From Eublepharis macularius (taxonomy: Eukaryota > Chordata > Lepidosauria > Squamata > Eublepharidae): a DNA stretch of 64,000 nt. This document shows positions 10,746 through 25,700 of the stretch, piece by piece. A model generated the notes under the pieces. It saw only the letters and a list, made by a program, of their open reading frames with translations, made no database searches and had not been told where the DNA came from. The translations under genes were made by a program, and so were the position numbers. Position 1 is the first letter of the stretch; every line of letters starts with the position of its first letter. The DNA is taken from NCBI RefSeq assembly GCF_028583425.1, contig NC_072801.1, positions 63,937,766 through 64,001,765 on the forward strand, written 5' to 3'.

Positions 10746-13700
10746 CTGGGAATCCAAAAGAAAAGGAAACGTGAGCACGGACAGGCAGTGAAAACCAGGA
10801 ATTCTGAGAAACTCCCTCATTTTCTCACTTAACATTCTTCCTTTTCATGGTAGATTCCTTTAATTTTCTTTTCCTCCTCCCTCCTGTAACCCTTTCATCC
10901 TTATTTTTCTTTTAACACATTCAGGCCTAGCATTCTCTCTCCATAGCAATTTACCATACAGCTCTTTTGTTCTCAACCATTCTTTTGGGAACATGTAGAG
11001 ATTCCTTCAATCCTCGACTTTAGAAAACTCTTGTTTTTGCTTTTGCCATCCTGCCTCTCCTTCTCTTCTTTCTCCTCAGGACTGCCCTTTCCCCCTTTAG
11101 GATCTTCTTAAAGACTGGATTGAATCCACAAAGCTAACTTGGAACAAATTGTGAATGCAGGGAAAGAACCAAAAATTCTCATGCTCGTTTCAGTTGCGTC
11201 GCTGTGTAAATCTGGATTTTATTAAAGTCACTGGAGCCAAAACTGTTTTTGTGGTAATTTGGGATTTTGACATTTGGCACTGGTTACTATTAAAGGTTTC
11301 CTGGGGCATCCAGATGTGTTTCAAGGTACTGGGCTAAACCTCAGGAAAATCTTGTCTGTTCCTCACCTGCCAAGCTTCTAGTTCCTGGGAAAGAGCCATC
11401 TTCTGCCGCACAACACGCAATAATTGCTGGCTCATGGAATCTCGTTCCAGTGAGATTTTTGCCAGTTCCAATTCCATCTCGCCTTTCCTAATGAGGCAGA
11501 GAAGACGAAGGTAAGAAATTAATAAATATTATAAGCAATCACCCCAATAAAGTGTGTGGGGGGGGGAAAGAGTTGATTTTGCATGTAATTCCCATCCTGG
11601 CCTGAAGATGTCAGCCAGCTATGGCATAAAACAGTGGAGGAGGGACACATAAAATGAGATTCACTTGAGTATCCCTAGGTACTTCGTAATATGGGTTTCC
11701 ACTCTTAGAGACAGGAAGGAGCCCAATGCGGAGCCCTCAAAAGTGAGTGCAGATGTCCACGTGGCCCTCCAATTTCATCTGGCCGGGTCCAGACAGGCTT
11801 GAAATAAATGCCGTTAGGCTTTAAGGTGTTGCTGGACTTTGGTCTTTTTTGGCCACAACTGACTAAGATGGCTCTCTGTGATTCTCCTGAATGTTTGTCC
11901 ATCATTCTCTACTCCCAAAATCATGCGACTGCAGAGGTGTACCCTAAGAAAGGTGTACTCTTGGCTCATATGGAGCAGTGAGTAGACCTAGCAGCTTGGC
12001 CGGGATCTGACAGGGATTTAGTCTGCACCCCAGGGTGCTTTCCATATTCTCTGTACCACAAATGCAGCAGTTCGTCAGCAGATTACTCCCTCTTGAAAAG
12101 GTTCCAAGAGCCAGAAAGCTTGGAAAACCCTGGCTTAAAGTAAGAAGAAAAATGCCTGCAAGCTTGCAACTGATTACGATCATATTAGTTAATTCCCTTC
12201 CTTTTAAGTTATTCATTAACATAGAGAATTACAGAGGACAGTATCTCAGGCAACAGGGATTTAATTGAGGTAGCTTAAGGTCCTTTTCTTTGAATGAATA
12301 ACCCTGACAAGTTGATGGGGAAAAGCCTCCATGGAGAAGGAGATACGAAGAGGGCAGCTGAGATTAGCTCCCGCAACCCTTGATGCAGCTGAGGGACATG
12401 AGAGGAGGTGAAGGGGAGAAGCAGAGGAACAGTGGAGGCTCAGCACCTTTGCCTAATGTGGCCAATAGGTAGAGTTGCCAACTCCACATTGGGAAATTCC
12501 TGGAAATTTAGGGGCGGAGCCTGAAGAAGGTGGGGTTTGGGAAGGGGAGGGACCTCAGCAGGGTATAGTGCCATAGAGTCGATCCACCAAAGCAGCCATT
12601 TTCTCCAGGCGAAGTGTTCTCTGTTGTCTGGAGATCAGTTATAATTCTGGCAGATCTCCAGGCCCCACCTGAAGGTTGGCAACCCTACCTACAGGCCACC
12701 CACGGAGGAGAGGTTCTGCCGGGGTAGCAAAGAAAGGCATAGCCAGAGATATTTCTTTATAGAAACATAATGCAACATTTTGCATCCATTTCAGACCACA
12801 TTGTTATCGGAAGGGGAAAATGGAAAACACTGGCACCTCACAATAAATTTAAAAAAACAATAACAAGGGAGCCTGGGCTACGTTTAGCAGTTGAGGAGGA
12901 GCTGATATCGAACGCGTGAATGTACTCACGCGGAGCAAATTGAAGTGTGACTGTGTGAGCAAGTGCATAGGAAGTTGGAGGGGAGACACGTGAAATGAGA
13001 TTCACTTGAGTGTCCCTAGGTACTCCGTAATGTCTGTTTCCACGCCTATAAACAGAAAGGATCAGCACCCAACGTGGAGCCCTCAACAGTGAGTGCGGAT
13101 GCCCACGTGGCCCTTTCTCCAATGCAGCTGCTCTTAACGGCATTCAGCCTTCAAGCCGTTTTGCAGTTTTAAAGAGCATCAGTCCACTAACCAATGCAGA
13201 GATCCAGCTGGCCAACGTTCCTTACACGTTGTTAAGTAGTATCAGGTCAGAAGAAAAGTTCCTGTGGACCAGATGTGGGCCCCACACTATAATTTGTCCA
13301 TCTCAGTTCTAGAGGAAAGCCAGCTTAACAGTTTCTGAACAAATCTCTCTGCTAAAAAAGCAACCAGGGCAGTGGGCCAAACAATGTGTAGAAAAATAGT
13401 ACAAGGCATTGTTTTAAAGGGAGGAGGGAGAGTGCTTCACAGATCTGTGTATCATCCTTTTACAGGAACCATGCACATTTCTCTGTCTCGTTCCCATTTC
13501 TCCTTTAATAATTTTCATTGATTGTCTATTAATGCTTGATCACGGGAACAGTGCAAAAAAACCCCACTTCATATGAATAATCAAATGGGCAATGGAAGCA
13601 CACTTAAGGGACTCAAAACTGCTGGCACTGATCGCAAAGTGAACTGGTCACAGGAGCGCACAGAGATCAGAGATCCCAGCACACTCCTCACTAATATTAC

Positions 13701-16700
13701 TGAGACCATGTTAACATTTTGTACACAAAACTTATAGGAAGCATAATACTAAATGCTAAGTGGTTCTAGAAGTGTAACTCTGCTTAGGACTGCACTGTAA
13801 ATATTTCAAGAAAATGGAATTCAGCCGCAGTATCCGCAGATAAAGACCATCTGAATACATTTTGGGAACTGTACATAAAGGAACAAGCCTGAGGTTTAGA
13901 AAAGGGCTGGGGAGCACTAGATGATATAAAACGATGGAAGCTAAGCAGATGTGGGATTGAACAATCAGGCATACATAAAAGAAAAAAAAATGAAAGATAT
14001 ATGAACAAATTACGAATGATGGGGAAAAATTACAGGCAACTGGATGCATACAAGTTTTTTGAGTGTATAGATTGGATATGGTGGTCTGAATGGCTTGTGC
14101 TAGATACGTTGTTTGTCTTAGCTGGTATTTGTAACTGGGGAGTTGCAAATAAATCAACAGGGCCTATGGACAGCACTTACTTTATTATCGCCTCATCCCG
14201 ATCCGATATGGCTAACTTCAAGGCCTCATCCCGGTTGCTCTCTTGATACAGGCGCCTTTGGTTCTCTATCTCTGACCTTAAACTGCAAAGTTCCACATAC
14301 TGCAGAGTGACCTGGGAATAAAAACGCAGGGAACTTTGTTTTCCCCCAAAGCCCTGAGCGCAATCCCACAACGCAGGGCCCTACAACAGAGAGGAACAGT
14401 GTCCCCTACCTGATCCTGGAGTTTCACGATCTCCATTTCTTTCTGCTTCAAAATATCTTGTTCCTGATGGCTCAGAGCTAACACCCTTTTGGCATATTCA
14501 GCCTCCTCCTCCTCAGATCTCCGTGAGGGATTCTTTGGTGCTGTGGCAGCAGGAGCAGCCTTGCCGGTGCCATTGACCATCTGCTAAGGCAGAGGAAACA
14601 CGTGCACAAGCTGGTGAGAGATTTGTGGCGCTAGAATGCATCTGATTCTACCTCCGTGGAGAGACTTTTGCAGGGATCCTTTGTCTCGCACCACAATATC
14701 ATATGGTATACATTTAAGCATGTTTTAGTCTTTCTGAAACGAATGAAATCTAGGGGCAAATCCATACGCCTTCAGAGCATCCCGGTGTTGCGCTAAATGT
14801 CCGCTAAACACCTGGAAGTATAGTGTCTTTCTAGTGTGATTTCTGAAATCACGCTAGAAAGACGCTATACTTCCGGGTGTTTAGCGAACATTTAGCGCAA
14901 CACCGGGACGTGCCAAGGGTGTGTGAATTTCCCCCAGGTCTGCTTAACAGCAGTCCTGGATTACAATCCAGTGGAAAGTTTCCACAGATCCAGAAACTTT
15001 ATACAGAATCCGATATTTAAACATTTTCAGATCTCACTTTTGAAATGTCAGTTTTAAGGAACAGGGTTTTTAAATGATTTTTTAAAAATCAGCATAAAAC
15101 TCTCACATATTCTTCTTTTATCAACCCAGCAGCTCGCAGAACTAGAAACGGTGGAAGAAGGATGACATAATTTCTGCTTCAGTTTAAGATTCGGCCTCCC
15201 CTCCTCCTCAAAGTTCTTTTCTACTCTGTACTAGATTGTAACACTAAAATTAAATGAGAATGCAGCACTTTTCAGATATATGAAACAGATTGGTTTTTAA
15301 ACTTGAGGAAAAAATCTGAAAAAGTGATGCTGCTGCTGAATCAGAGATCCTATTAGCAGACTAGGGAAACAAACAAGATGGGTTCCTGGGTATTCCGGGC
15401 TCACAAGACATGCAGCAAACTTGTAAACTCTAAAAAGGAGAAGCGCTTGTGAAGGACCAGCATGCTATAAGAGCCAAAGAATACTGAGGATAATTGATAA
15501 TTGTTTAAAGAAAGGGGAAAGGAAAAGGGGATGTGGAAACTGACTTGGTTAACAGCTAAGAATTTATAGTTTCTTATGAGGGAAATTTTGGATGGGGGAA
15601 GTTTCCCAGTCAATATTCTTTTCCCTGCTGCAGATTATTTGCAGGCTCCCTACTTGTTCCAGTAATATCAAAATTCATGGCTTAGTGCCTAACAGGAAGG
15701 CATTGAAATGAGGCCACATGGAGGCTAGGCTGTGGTTTCTGAATACATGGGGGGTATCCAAAAGTATGCAAAAAATATGAATTTGAAATTTTTAAAAAGA
15801 GAACATTCATGCCTTCCACTTGTGCACTGAGGAGAGCTGAGCATTCTCATATTCTCTGAGAGGTCAGTTTGGTGTGGTGGTTACGAGCGGCAGGACTCTA
15901 ATCTGGAGAGCCGGGTTTGATTCCCCATTCCTCCGCTTGAAGCCAGCTGGGTGACCTTGGCTCAGTCACAACGCTTTCAGAGCTTTCTCAGCCTCACATA
16001 CCTCAGGGGGTGTCTGTGGGGATAATAATGACATTGACTTTGTAGCAGCAGTAAGTTGTCCTGAAGGGTGCTATATAAATCAAATGTTATTGCTCCCAGA
16101 ATGTTGAAAGTTAATTACGGCAGAGGAGGGGGTAGAGGAAACGTTGGGATTTGGCCTGTTTGTGTCCTTGAGAAGTATTTTATCATGGAGGGCAAGGGCT
16201 ACCAGTGGGCCTGGAGAAAAGAGTCGTGTCCCTCTAGCAGAGGCTTAACGAGCAGTGGAAGCTTTTCATGGCCCAGAGATAAGTAACATCACCTAATCAT
16301 TAACATCCAATTAAGCCTCTAAAAAAGGGACATTTTTTCTGCAAACAGTTGGCAATCCTAAAGGAAAGATGAGTTGGGGGATTTCCAAACATGCCCCCAA
16401 AGTGGATTAGTATTCTACATTTCCCATATTGGTACACAGATTCCGATTTTTATAACAATGAAAGTTTAACTCACAGCATAAACCATAAGCCCCCCTGCCT
16501 TTCCAGTACCTTCAGGGCCTGCCCAGGTGCTCCCGGAGCATCCTCCAAGCTGTTTTCGATTTCTGACTGGATGGAATTGACTGAGGTATCTAAGTCGTGC
16601 AGCCGGATCTCTTCCTTCATCTCCTTGACTTGATGTTGAAGACGACGGTTGGAGGCCCGCAGTTCTTCCGCTTCGGCTTCGAGTAATTGCATCTTGTTAA

Positions 16701-19700
16701 GAGGAACAGAAAGGAGTGGGAAGAAAGTGAAAATTGGTTGTGGGGAGAAAGTTCCTCCGTGAGGCAGAGCAACCTTATCAAAGAGCAAACAGGCCTCTGA
16801 AAATGCACCCATACCGCCATCTTTACTATTGTCATTAACTGTTTTCTTCCCATTACACCTTCAACTCCTCCTGAGCCTCTAACCTATAATACTCAGTGTG
16901 GTGCCACATTTAGAGTTTGTTGTGATAAGAGATTTACCCGCAGCTCCTTCTCATGACTTTCTTTGCGTAACAGAAGGAGGTTTTCATGCAAGGTGTCCAC
17001 CAGGGCCTGGACGGATTCATTCTCTTCCCGAAGCTGATGCGTCTGTCTCTCCAAATCTTGCTTCCACTCCTGTAACAGAAGATTCTGGGGAAGGGGCGAG
17101 GAGTGAGGATAAAACACAGGTCACTGTCTCCTTCAATTCAGAGTTAGGTCCCATCTCCTCATCACCTAGTTGCAATTAATATCTAATGCCTATTAGAGGG
17201 TCCATATCTTGAGGCGGTTGTGGGGGAGGTAACAAGTCATTTTGCTGCCTGAGGAAAAAATGCCGAACGCCACCCCTTCCCCATCCCCAGTAAAAATGGC
17301 TTTTTTTCAGGGGGAACGTGGGGGAACGGAGTTCCAGAACCTCTTGAAAATGGTCACATGGCTGGTGGCCCCGCCCCCTGATCTCCAGACAGAGGGGAGT
17401 TGAGATTGCCCTCCGTGCCGCTGAGCGGCACGGAGGGCAATCTCAACTCCCCTCTGTCTGGAGATCAGGGGGCGGGGCCACCAGCCATGTGACCGTTTTC
17501 TCTGAGGGCAACTCACTGAGTTCCACCCCCTTTTTCCCCAGAAAAAACGTCCTGAGTAAAAATATACCGATAAATTAAATAGCTGGCCGTTTGGGACCCT
17601 GAACAGCCTAATAGCTGGTTGGCTTGGAGGGACACAGATGAAACATACAGCCCTGGAGCAGTTCAGAAAAGATTCAGGAACTGACAGGCAGATATGGGCT
17701 ATGACCTTCTTCCTTTGTCCTGCCTTCATAAGCTGGGTTTGAACACACAATATGTGTAACAACAGGAAGCCACTAAAAAAGGCCCTTCCTGTGGTAACAC
17801 ACACAAACATGTCCTATTCCTCTGTAATGTCTGGAATCAGAGTTCTCCACCTCGCAAGGCTTAGCAGCTGGAGAGAAGAGATTTTCTTCCTGGTGGCTCC
17901 AATCCATTTGGGAGCTTATATGGCTAGCAGGGGGGGGCAATGTGGCCCTTGAACAGATGAAGATTTTTGGTTTAGGCTTCTTAGGTTTAGTAACATTAAG
18001 AAAGGTAGTGGAAGGATCAGTGAGGAAGAGTACCTCTGGGCATATGCAGAAGGTCCTCTCCCATGGGAGTAACCACTACTAGCTCCTATACAACCAGGAG
18101 AGTGTCGGTGGGGAGGACAAGAGGCTTTCATTAAAGAGCGAGCCCCGGTACCTCTTTCTTCAAATATTAAGTGCCGGGTGTTTAGGGCACTATTGTCTTC
18201 TTATATGACAAACTGGAGAGAGCCAGTGCCCTCTAGGGGCAAGATGGGAAAAGTGACATGGCCTGCTCCTAATCTATGCCTTCCTCAGCATCCCTTGGCA
18301 ACAATGGCAACGAAGGGGTCTCAATTTCTCACCTCAGCTTGCAGGCTTTGTGTTCGGGCAGCATGTTCTGCACTGCTAAGGGCCAAGGTCCGGTGCTCCC
18401 CTCGCAGCAGGCTCAGTTCTTCCCGCAGCTGCTGCTCCAGTTGGGAGACCTGAGGGCAGTGAACAGATATTGGATTTTGTCATTAGCCAACCCCTGATCT
18501 TCTTTTGAATACCCCTCTTGGGATCTGTGACAAAGAGAGTGCCTCTGAGCATGCACAGAGCATTTTGGCTTTACCACTGAGACAAAAAACCCAGCAAGTT
18601 GGGGGAAGGGCTACAAAGTGACCATTTATTTATGTATTTACTTAATTTATACCCCATCTATCAATGAAGAAAAGAGAAGCACGTGCAGAATGCTTCACCT
18701 TTCCTTTACTGAATAAACACAGTTGGCATGCTGGAGAAGGATGAGGCAAACTTCCTAGGAGGCACCTTGAATTTTACAGGGGGCAGAAACACATGTTTTC
18801 CTGACCCACCTCTCACTTGTTCATTTTCAGCTTAAGAGATATGGGGTTCTCAGATGGTAGGAGTTTGTGTGGCGTAGAAACTAAGACAGCTAGTTGTGAT
18901 CTGGGAAGTCCTGAGTTTAAATCTTGCCTCCAGCTCAAAGTCACTATGGTGGCAATAACAAGTCACTTCTCTTATCCTCAGTTCTGTCTGCAATATAGAG
19001 GTAACACTGGCCTACCTTTCAGGTCTGTTGTAAGAATCAGAACAAGTTAATGGCCTGTATGCTGCCTTAGGCTGGAGGAAGTTCCCTCAGACTAAAGAAC
19101 CTTCCTTCAACTTACATTTGGAGGAAGGCTTCCAGATTTGCTCAGTGGAGTAACAAGACGGAGAGGCGAATGCTTGTATGGAGCCATTTGGACACCAAAG
19201 TGCTACTTAAGCATTGCATTATTATTACAAATAGTTCATACATCTTTGACCAGTATGCCACATTCTGACCTTTCACCCCAGAACTAGAAACTTGAGCATT
19301 AAAAGTAAAGAAATTCTCAAGGTTTTACAAGAACTACCAAATCCATAGCACAACGCTGGCTGTGTGCCATGCCAGTTCCTAGAACAATCTAATAATTTGT
19401 TTGATAGAGAGGGAAATCTTTTCCATTCTATTTAATTGGTTCCAGGAAACAAAGGCACTAATGCGGTTGCTCCAGGGGCAGTTGGGGGCAGGAGATTTCT
19501 TCAAAGTATTGCCATGGCGAACATGGAATTGCTATTTATTGCTTTTCAATATGCAGAGAGCATTGAAAGATTATCTCATTTATTTGACCTTGTTATCAAC
19601 TCCTCCTTGCTGTTCATTTCCCACATTCTTGGAATCCTGCCAGACTGGTGCTGTAACAACAAAGCAGTGTGACCTCACCAGGAAACTCATTTGCTTCCAA

Positions 19701-22700
19701 TGGATCCCTTGTTCTACACAAAAACTGTTCACAGGGCACACCTCACCTCCTCCTGCTTTTGTGGCTCACTAGACTCTAAAGGAGAACTGTAAGCAACAGG
19801 CTGCATACACACACACACACACTGTGTTCCGGAAATAAATGAGGCGCATAAAGCCCATTTGCATCTCTCACCTTCCTTGATCTGGTTTCTTCTCCATGCA
19901 CATACCACATTCTTAACAGTACCATCCTAAGCAGAGAGTGACACCCTTCTAAGGTGTTGAAGTCAATGGGCTTAGAAGGGTGTGGACTTTTTTTTTTACA
20001 CAAAGGAGGAAGGAGGAAACAATTAAAAGACAGATCTAAAGCTCTGCCCCCTCCCCAGTACTGTGGGGACAACTGGAATAGATGTTTTCAAGCAAATTCT
20101 CCTCCCTATTGTATTCGTTGCCTGAGAGCCAAGCTATAAGTGACGCCTGACACAGGTTGGACACTTGTCAGCTTCCCTCAAGTTTTGATGGGAAATGTAG
20201 GCATCCTGGTCTCGCAGCTGTAATGGAGAGCCAAGCTGTAAAACCAGGACGCCTACATTTCCCATCAAAACTTGAGGTAAGCTGACAAGTGTCCAACCTG
20301 TGTAAGGTGTCACTTGTAGCTTGGGTCTCGGTTATGGATGCGGGTGGATCCAGCACTTTTAAAAAACAAAACCCAAGTATAGAAATATTCTATTTCATTG
20401 TCTGAGATAGCAATATTATCGTCTTAACCATTTTAAGAGTTGTAAAAAGTATCCTTCAATTGCTAGAGCAACATTTCCAAATGTCTGAACATTCCATTGC
20501 TTGAATTCCCCCTTCCCCTTCCTGCAAAATAATCTCCCTGCACTTAGAAAGCTAGCTCATCATGGAGAGGACTAGCTAAATTGCTTCTTGCAGCATAACT
20601 TGCAAGTTATGCTGCAACAGTTTTTTACTGTGGATAAGCTACCAATCACGTGATTCCCCCAGCTGCATGCTGAAGTCATATAGTCCAAGTATGGGAGTAC
20701 ATAGTACCCTCCCTAAATAGCACCCCTGTCTCTGACATATCTTTCACAGGATCAAAGTAAAGATCATTAGTACCTTGAGCTAAAACATATTCTGGGCCCT
20801 CACATCCTTTAGTGTATTTGCGTGCAGAACCATGCTCTCATTAACTGCAACCATAAACTTGGTCTCCCACAATGTTGCTGGATCCTTAACCTTTTATCAG
20901 CTGAGTGACAGGCAGGAAGTCAGCAGGTGCAGCATTTCTCAGCATAAAGCTTCACTTTTGAATTTCTGCTCATTGTTTATCTATTAAAAGGCAGTATTAG
21001 CCTTCCTGACCAACATGTGAGCCCTCCCATTCCCCTTAACCGACTGACCAACTCTAACCTGGCTGAGCTGTTCCACCAGGCGCTGGTTCTGTTCTGACAT
21101 GTCCAGGACAACCTGTGAGCTCTCACGGCTGGTGTCCTGCTGCTCCAGTCGTTGCTGTCCCAGCTGGGCTCGGGCAGCCCCCAAGTCAGCCTCCAGTTCT
21201 GTCACACGAGTCTCAAACTCGGCCCGACCTGATTCAAGATGCCGGCGGAGTTCATGTTTCTCTTGTTCAAGATGCTGGGAGAGAAAAAGAGAAAAAATAG
21301 TGAGGGTAAGACAAGGCAAGACAAAGAATAAACTGTGAGCCATTAAGTCTCTGGTTCAAATCCTGCCTCATCTTGTTAGGGGGCATTAGAGCCAGTTGCT
21401 GTCTCTGAGCCTCTGGCCTTCCCTCACATCCAGGGCTTTTTTTCAGGGGGAACGTGGGGGGACGGAGTTCTGGAACCTCTTGAAAATGGTCACATGGCTG
21501 GTGGCCCCACCCCCTGATCTCCAGACAGAGGGGAGTTTAGATTGACCTCCGAGGGCAATCTCAACTCCCCTCTGTCTGGAGATCAGGGGGCGGGGCCACC
21601 AGCCATGTGACCATTTTCTCTGAGGGCAACCCACTGAGTTCCACCACCTCTTTTCCCAGAAAAAAAGCCCTGCTCACATCTATTTCACTGGCTGTGGTGA
21701 AACGTCTCCCCATTTCGCATATGCCGTCATGACATTTCCTTTTTCTGATGCTAAGCTTCAGAGTTTCTACTTTGCTTATGCTCCAATGCTGTGCTAAGCA
21801 AATATACCTTGGATGGTCTAAATAAAAGGTAATAGATATCAAAGTATAAGCTTTCTCCAGAACTTTTCATCACATTGGATGTTAAAAAACAAAAAGGAGG
21901 TGGGGGAGGGGAGAAGTGGGGAAGGATAACAACAACAACAACATTCGATTTATATACCACCCTTCAGGACAACTTAATGCCCACTCAGAGCGGTTTACAA
22001 AGTATGCTATTATTATCCCCACAACAAATACCCTATGAGGTGGGTGGGGCTGAGAGAGCTCCAAGAAGCTGTGACTCACCCAAGGTCACCCAGCTGGCTT
22101 CAAGTGGAGGAGTGGAGAATCAAACCCAGCTTAGAGTCCTACACTCTTAACCACTACACCAAACTGGCTTTCACAGTATGTTCAGGCCCTGATGTTAAGG
22201 CCCATCTTGTGTGTATCCTGTGTAGGATGTCAGGTAGATTTGAATAGGTAGTGGGGTGGGGTGGGCACCAGTTAATCTTCTGCTGCTATGAAAATCTCTG
22301 CAGCTGGACAGAGAAGAATCAGGGCTATTCTTAAATGGGGGGGGGGAGTTGTCCAATGTGCTTGTCACATTGGATGAGTGCCAGACTTTTCCTGTAGCAG
22401 AATCTTTAATAGCTCTGTGGAAAGAAGTTGAAAATAAAACATGCCCCCCTTTGTCTTGAAGAAGACTTGGAAGGGGGCTATAAGACTGAATGGCTTTCTC
22501 ACGTTTGCACACTAGACAGAACAAAGACTTTGAAATTTGAGGACCTATGTCAGGTTCTGGCAGTTAGATCCTCATAGTACTCCACTGCACACACTCAAGG
22601 GTATGAGTTAAAGTAACTTTATTAGAGATCTATCAGTATCAGCATCCTCAGACAAGGTCATTGGCAGAAATGATGTATGGAAGTTTGGAGGAGTCAGTTA

Positions 22701-25700
22701 TAGGGAAAGTTCCTGCCTTTGGGATAAGGATGGTTGAGATTCTGGTGCGAAGTGGTCAGGAGGTGGAGGAAGGGCTTTTGAGGCAGGAGGGGAGAGGGAG
22801 TGGAGGAGAGAAGCAAAAATGAAGTCATTTTCAGTTCCCAGGCTCAGCAGGCTTTCAAGGACACTCTCTCTGGCGGCTGTGAAAACGAAAGTAGATGCCA
22901 TCTTAGGTACCTGTGAGATAAGCAACTCCCAGCCAAACAGGCTATCAATAGGCAACTTCGTGTACTCTCAGAGGATCATTACCCAGCACAGAACACAGAA
23001 AAAACTCATGGCAGATATGTAGACAAACATATCTGTCTACTCCATCAAGCCTATTATATATAAAGAACTAGGGAAGGGAAGGATGCAATTATTCTGTTTT
23101 TATTCTTTATTTTTTTAGATGTTCATGTGATGCAACTGCTTACTGAATTAGTTCAGGATTTTTGTTTAAAGACAGTTTGTGTGTGTTCTATTTGCTCCTT
23201 CTATGGCCAAGCTTAAACATACTACATAACCACTGTGGAGGCAGTTAGAGACCTCAGAGGGATAACAGGGAGAGAGGGGCAACAGGTGCTTCTAAGCTGA
23301 GAGAGTGAGAATCCAAGGGGCTTACTCCTTGAGGCCTGGTAACTAGGAGACCTCAGCCTGCCTATTATAGCACATAGGACTGAGAGCACGGATCACCCAT
23401 TCTGTGAGATTTGGTGATATTAGTGATGACTGGTGGTGGAAAGTGCTGTCAAGTAATAGCTGGCTTATGGTGACCCCTGCTGGGGTTTTCAAGACAAGAG
23501 ACTAACAGAACTGGTTTGCCACTGCCTCTGCAACCCTGGTCTTCTTAGGGGGTCCCCCATCCAATTACTAACCAAGGCCAACCCTACTTAGCTTCCAAGA
23601 TCTGGCAAGATTGGGCACGCCTGGGCAGCGATAGGGTTGCCAGTCTCCAGGTAGTGGCTGGAGATCTCCCAGAATTACAACTGGTCTCCAGGCCACAGAG
23701 ATCAGTTCACCTGGAGAAAATGGCTACTTTTGGGGTGAATTCTATGGAATTATGCCATGCCAATGTCCTTTCCATCCCCAAACCCCACTTTCTCCAGGTT
23801 TCTCCAAGTTTCACTCCCCAGATCGCCAGGAATTTCCCAACTTGAAGCTGGCAACTCTAGGCAGCAAGGATTAGTATTAGACAAATAATTATGCAGTTGT
23901 GAAGTGCCTTCCCTTGTTGTCGGACAGAGAGAGCCAGGGACTGGGTACTACCCTAATCCGCCTCCTCTCCCCTGGCTCTACTCCCTTCTAAACTGGGAGC
24001 CAGAGCTACTTGGTCCTCCTCAGCCTCTTCTTTCAAGCATTTTATAGGCCCCACCCTGGCCTGGGGCGTGTCCAGGGCCTCCCTCTACCCAGAAGCCCTA
24101 AGTGGGCGTGGCCAGGACTGCGAGGGACCAACAGTGCCTTCTGAGCAATTTCCACACATCCCAAGGTGGAGCTTCCCAAGAGCTGTCAAAGGGCCCTCTG
24201 TCAGTGGGCGCCTGGCTCTTAAAAGGCCGGCTGCCATTGATCATCTGGCTGATATGTGGATCTTTATAAGGTGCCTCAGTCACCCCACTGGGCCTGAAAG
24301 CTGCTGGGCTTGACCCTGTGTGGGGCACCCCCACCCCAGTACACTTAGACAAACTGGACTCCGGGGAAAGCAATTAAATGTGCAGGAAATGAAAAATCTT
24401 CCTCATCTACCACACCAGCCAGTCAGAATGGGGGGCTCAAGGCTGAGGAGATTCAGTTCAGACATCTGAAAGCCCTGAAGAGGCAAGGATAGCCCAGGAG
24501 AAGGGGAGGAAGAAGGCAAAGCAGACATCTGAAGCACAGCAAAGGAAAAGGCCTCTGAAGAACAGCTCATGGCGCAAGTGGCACAGGCAGAGATGCAAGC
24601 AAAAATCACCCCTAAGGACACTGCTTCTTTTCCCCCAGAGGAAAACCCTGCAGTGCAGTCTTTCTTTCTATCTTCTAGAAAGAAGCTCAGAAGTGGGAAC
24701 TGCCGGTGGATGCGGATCTGAAACAGCTGACTAGTTTAATAGTTAGGTAGACAGCAGATGTGGGTAGGGATTGCAGTTTATTTTATGGAAGCTGCATACA
24801 AAAAGTTCCTTGATCGCTACAAATTTCAATCCATATTCAATGTTAACCATGTGCAGAAGAGGGTGTCAGGAAGTGCGGCTGAAATGAGGTTCAGGGGAGC
24901 CCTTGCCCCACGCAGCCGCTGAGGGGAAACAGATACTGTCGATCCTATGCAGAGTTATTCCAGTCTGAAACTTTGTGGGGGAGAAGGGACCAAGCCCCAC
25001 AGAAATTCACACCTGCTTCATGCTAGAGAACTTATTACCATATTTATAGTCTGCCTTTCCTACTAGGACGCAAAATTGGAATTAAAAAAAGAAATAAAGA
25101 AAACTGTAAGACATTCCATAAACAATGCAGCAACTGGATAACAAAAATTTAAAACTGATGCAATACAAACTGGATAATACATACAGCAAACGGTGCAATA
25201 AACTACAGGCCTGTTCTGTAAATGAAAATACCCTCCTGTCCTGACTAATTCCATTTACGACAACTATGTCCCCGAACCTTGAAAAAGTCACAGGAAATGG
25301 GTTTGAGCCCAATTGCTCCTGGGGATGCTAGGCACTGAAGCTTCCCTGACCCTTGCCCACCCTGAGGTTATCTCCAGGTGATGCCCTCAGGATGGCCTTC
25401 ATGATACAGTACATAAACCACCGTTCGCCATTGCCGTAGCCCACTTGTTGGTGAAATGGAGGGAGTACAGAAATTTCAGAGAAATGGGAGTGATAGAGAA
25501 ACTTGGCCTTCGCTGATCAGAAGAGACAGGATGGGCTCAAATAAAACAGCAGTGTTGTGGCACCTTCGGGACGAACAGATTTTTATTCTAGTATCGGCTT
25601 TTGTGGACTCAAAAATTCTAGTCCAAGAAAGCTTCTGCATGGAGACAATTTTGTTAGTTTTGAAGGAACCGCCTGTTTGTTTTTGATTCAACAGCTAGTA

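Noticed and set aside
17307-17810. 167-codon minus-strand frame
   Set aside because: Covers a family A MITE palindrome and flanking intron; similar frames recur in the other copies at 21,443 and 51,382.
23900-24370. Possible LTR or promoter with TTATAAGG
   Set aside because: No terminal TG/CA pair, no flank duplication and no second copy in the window.
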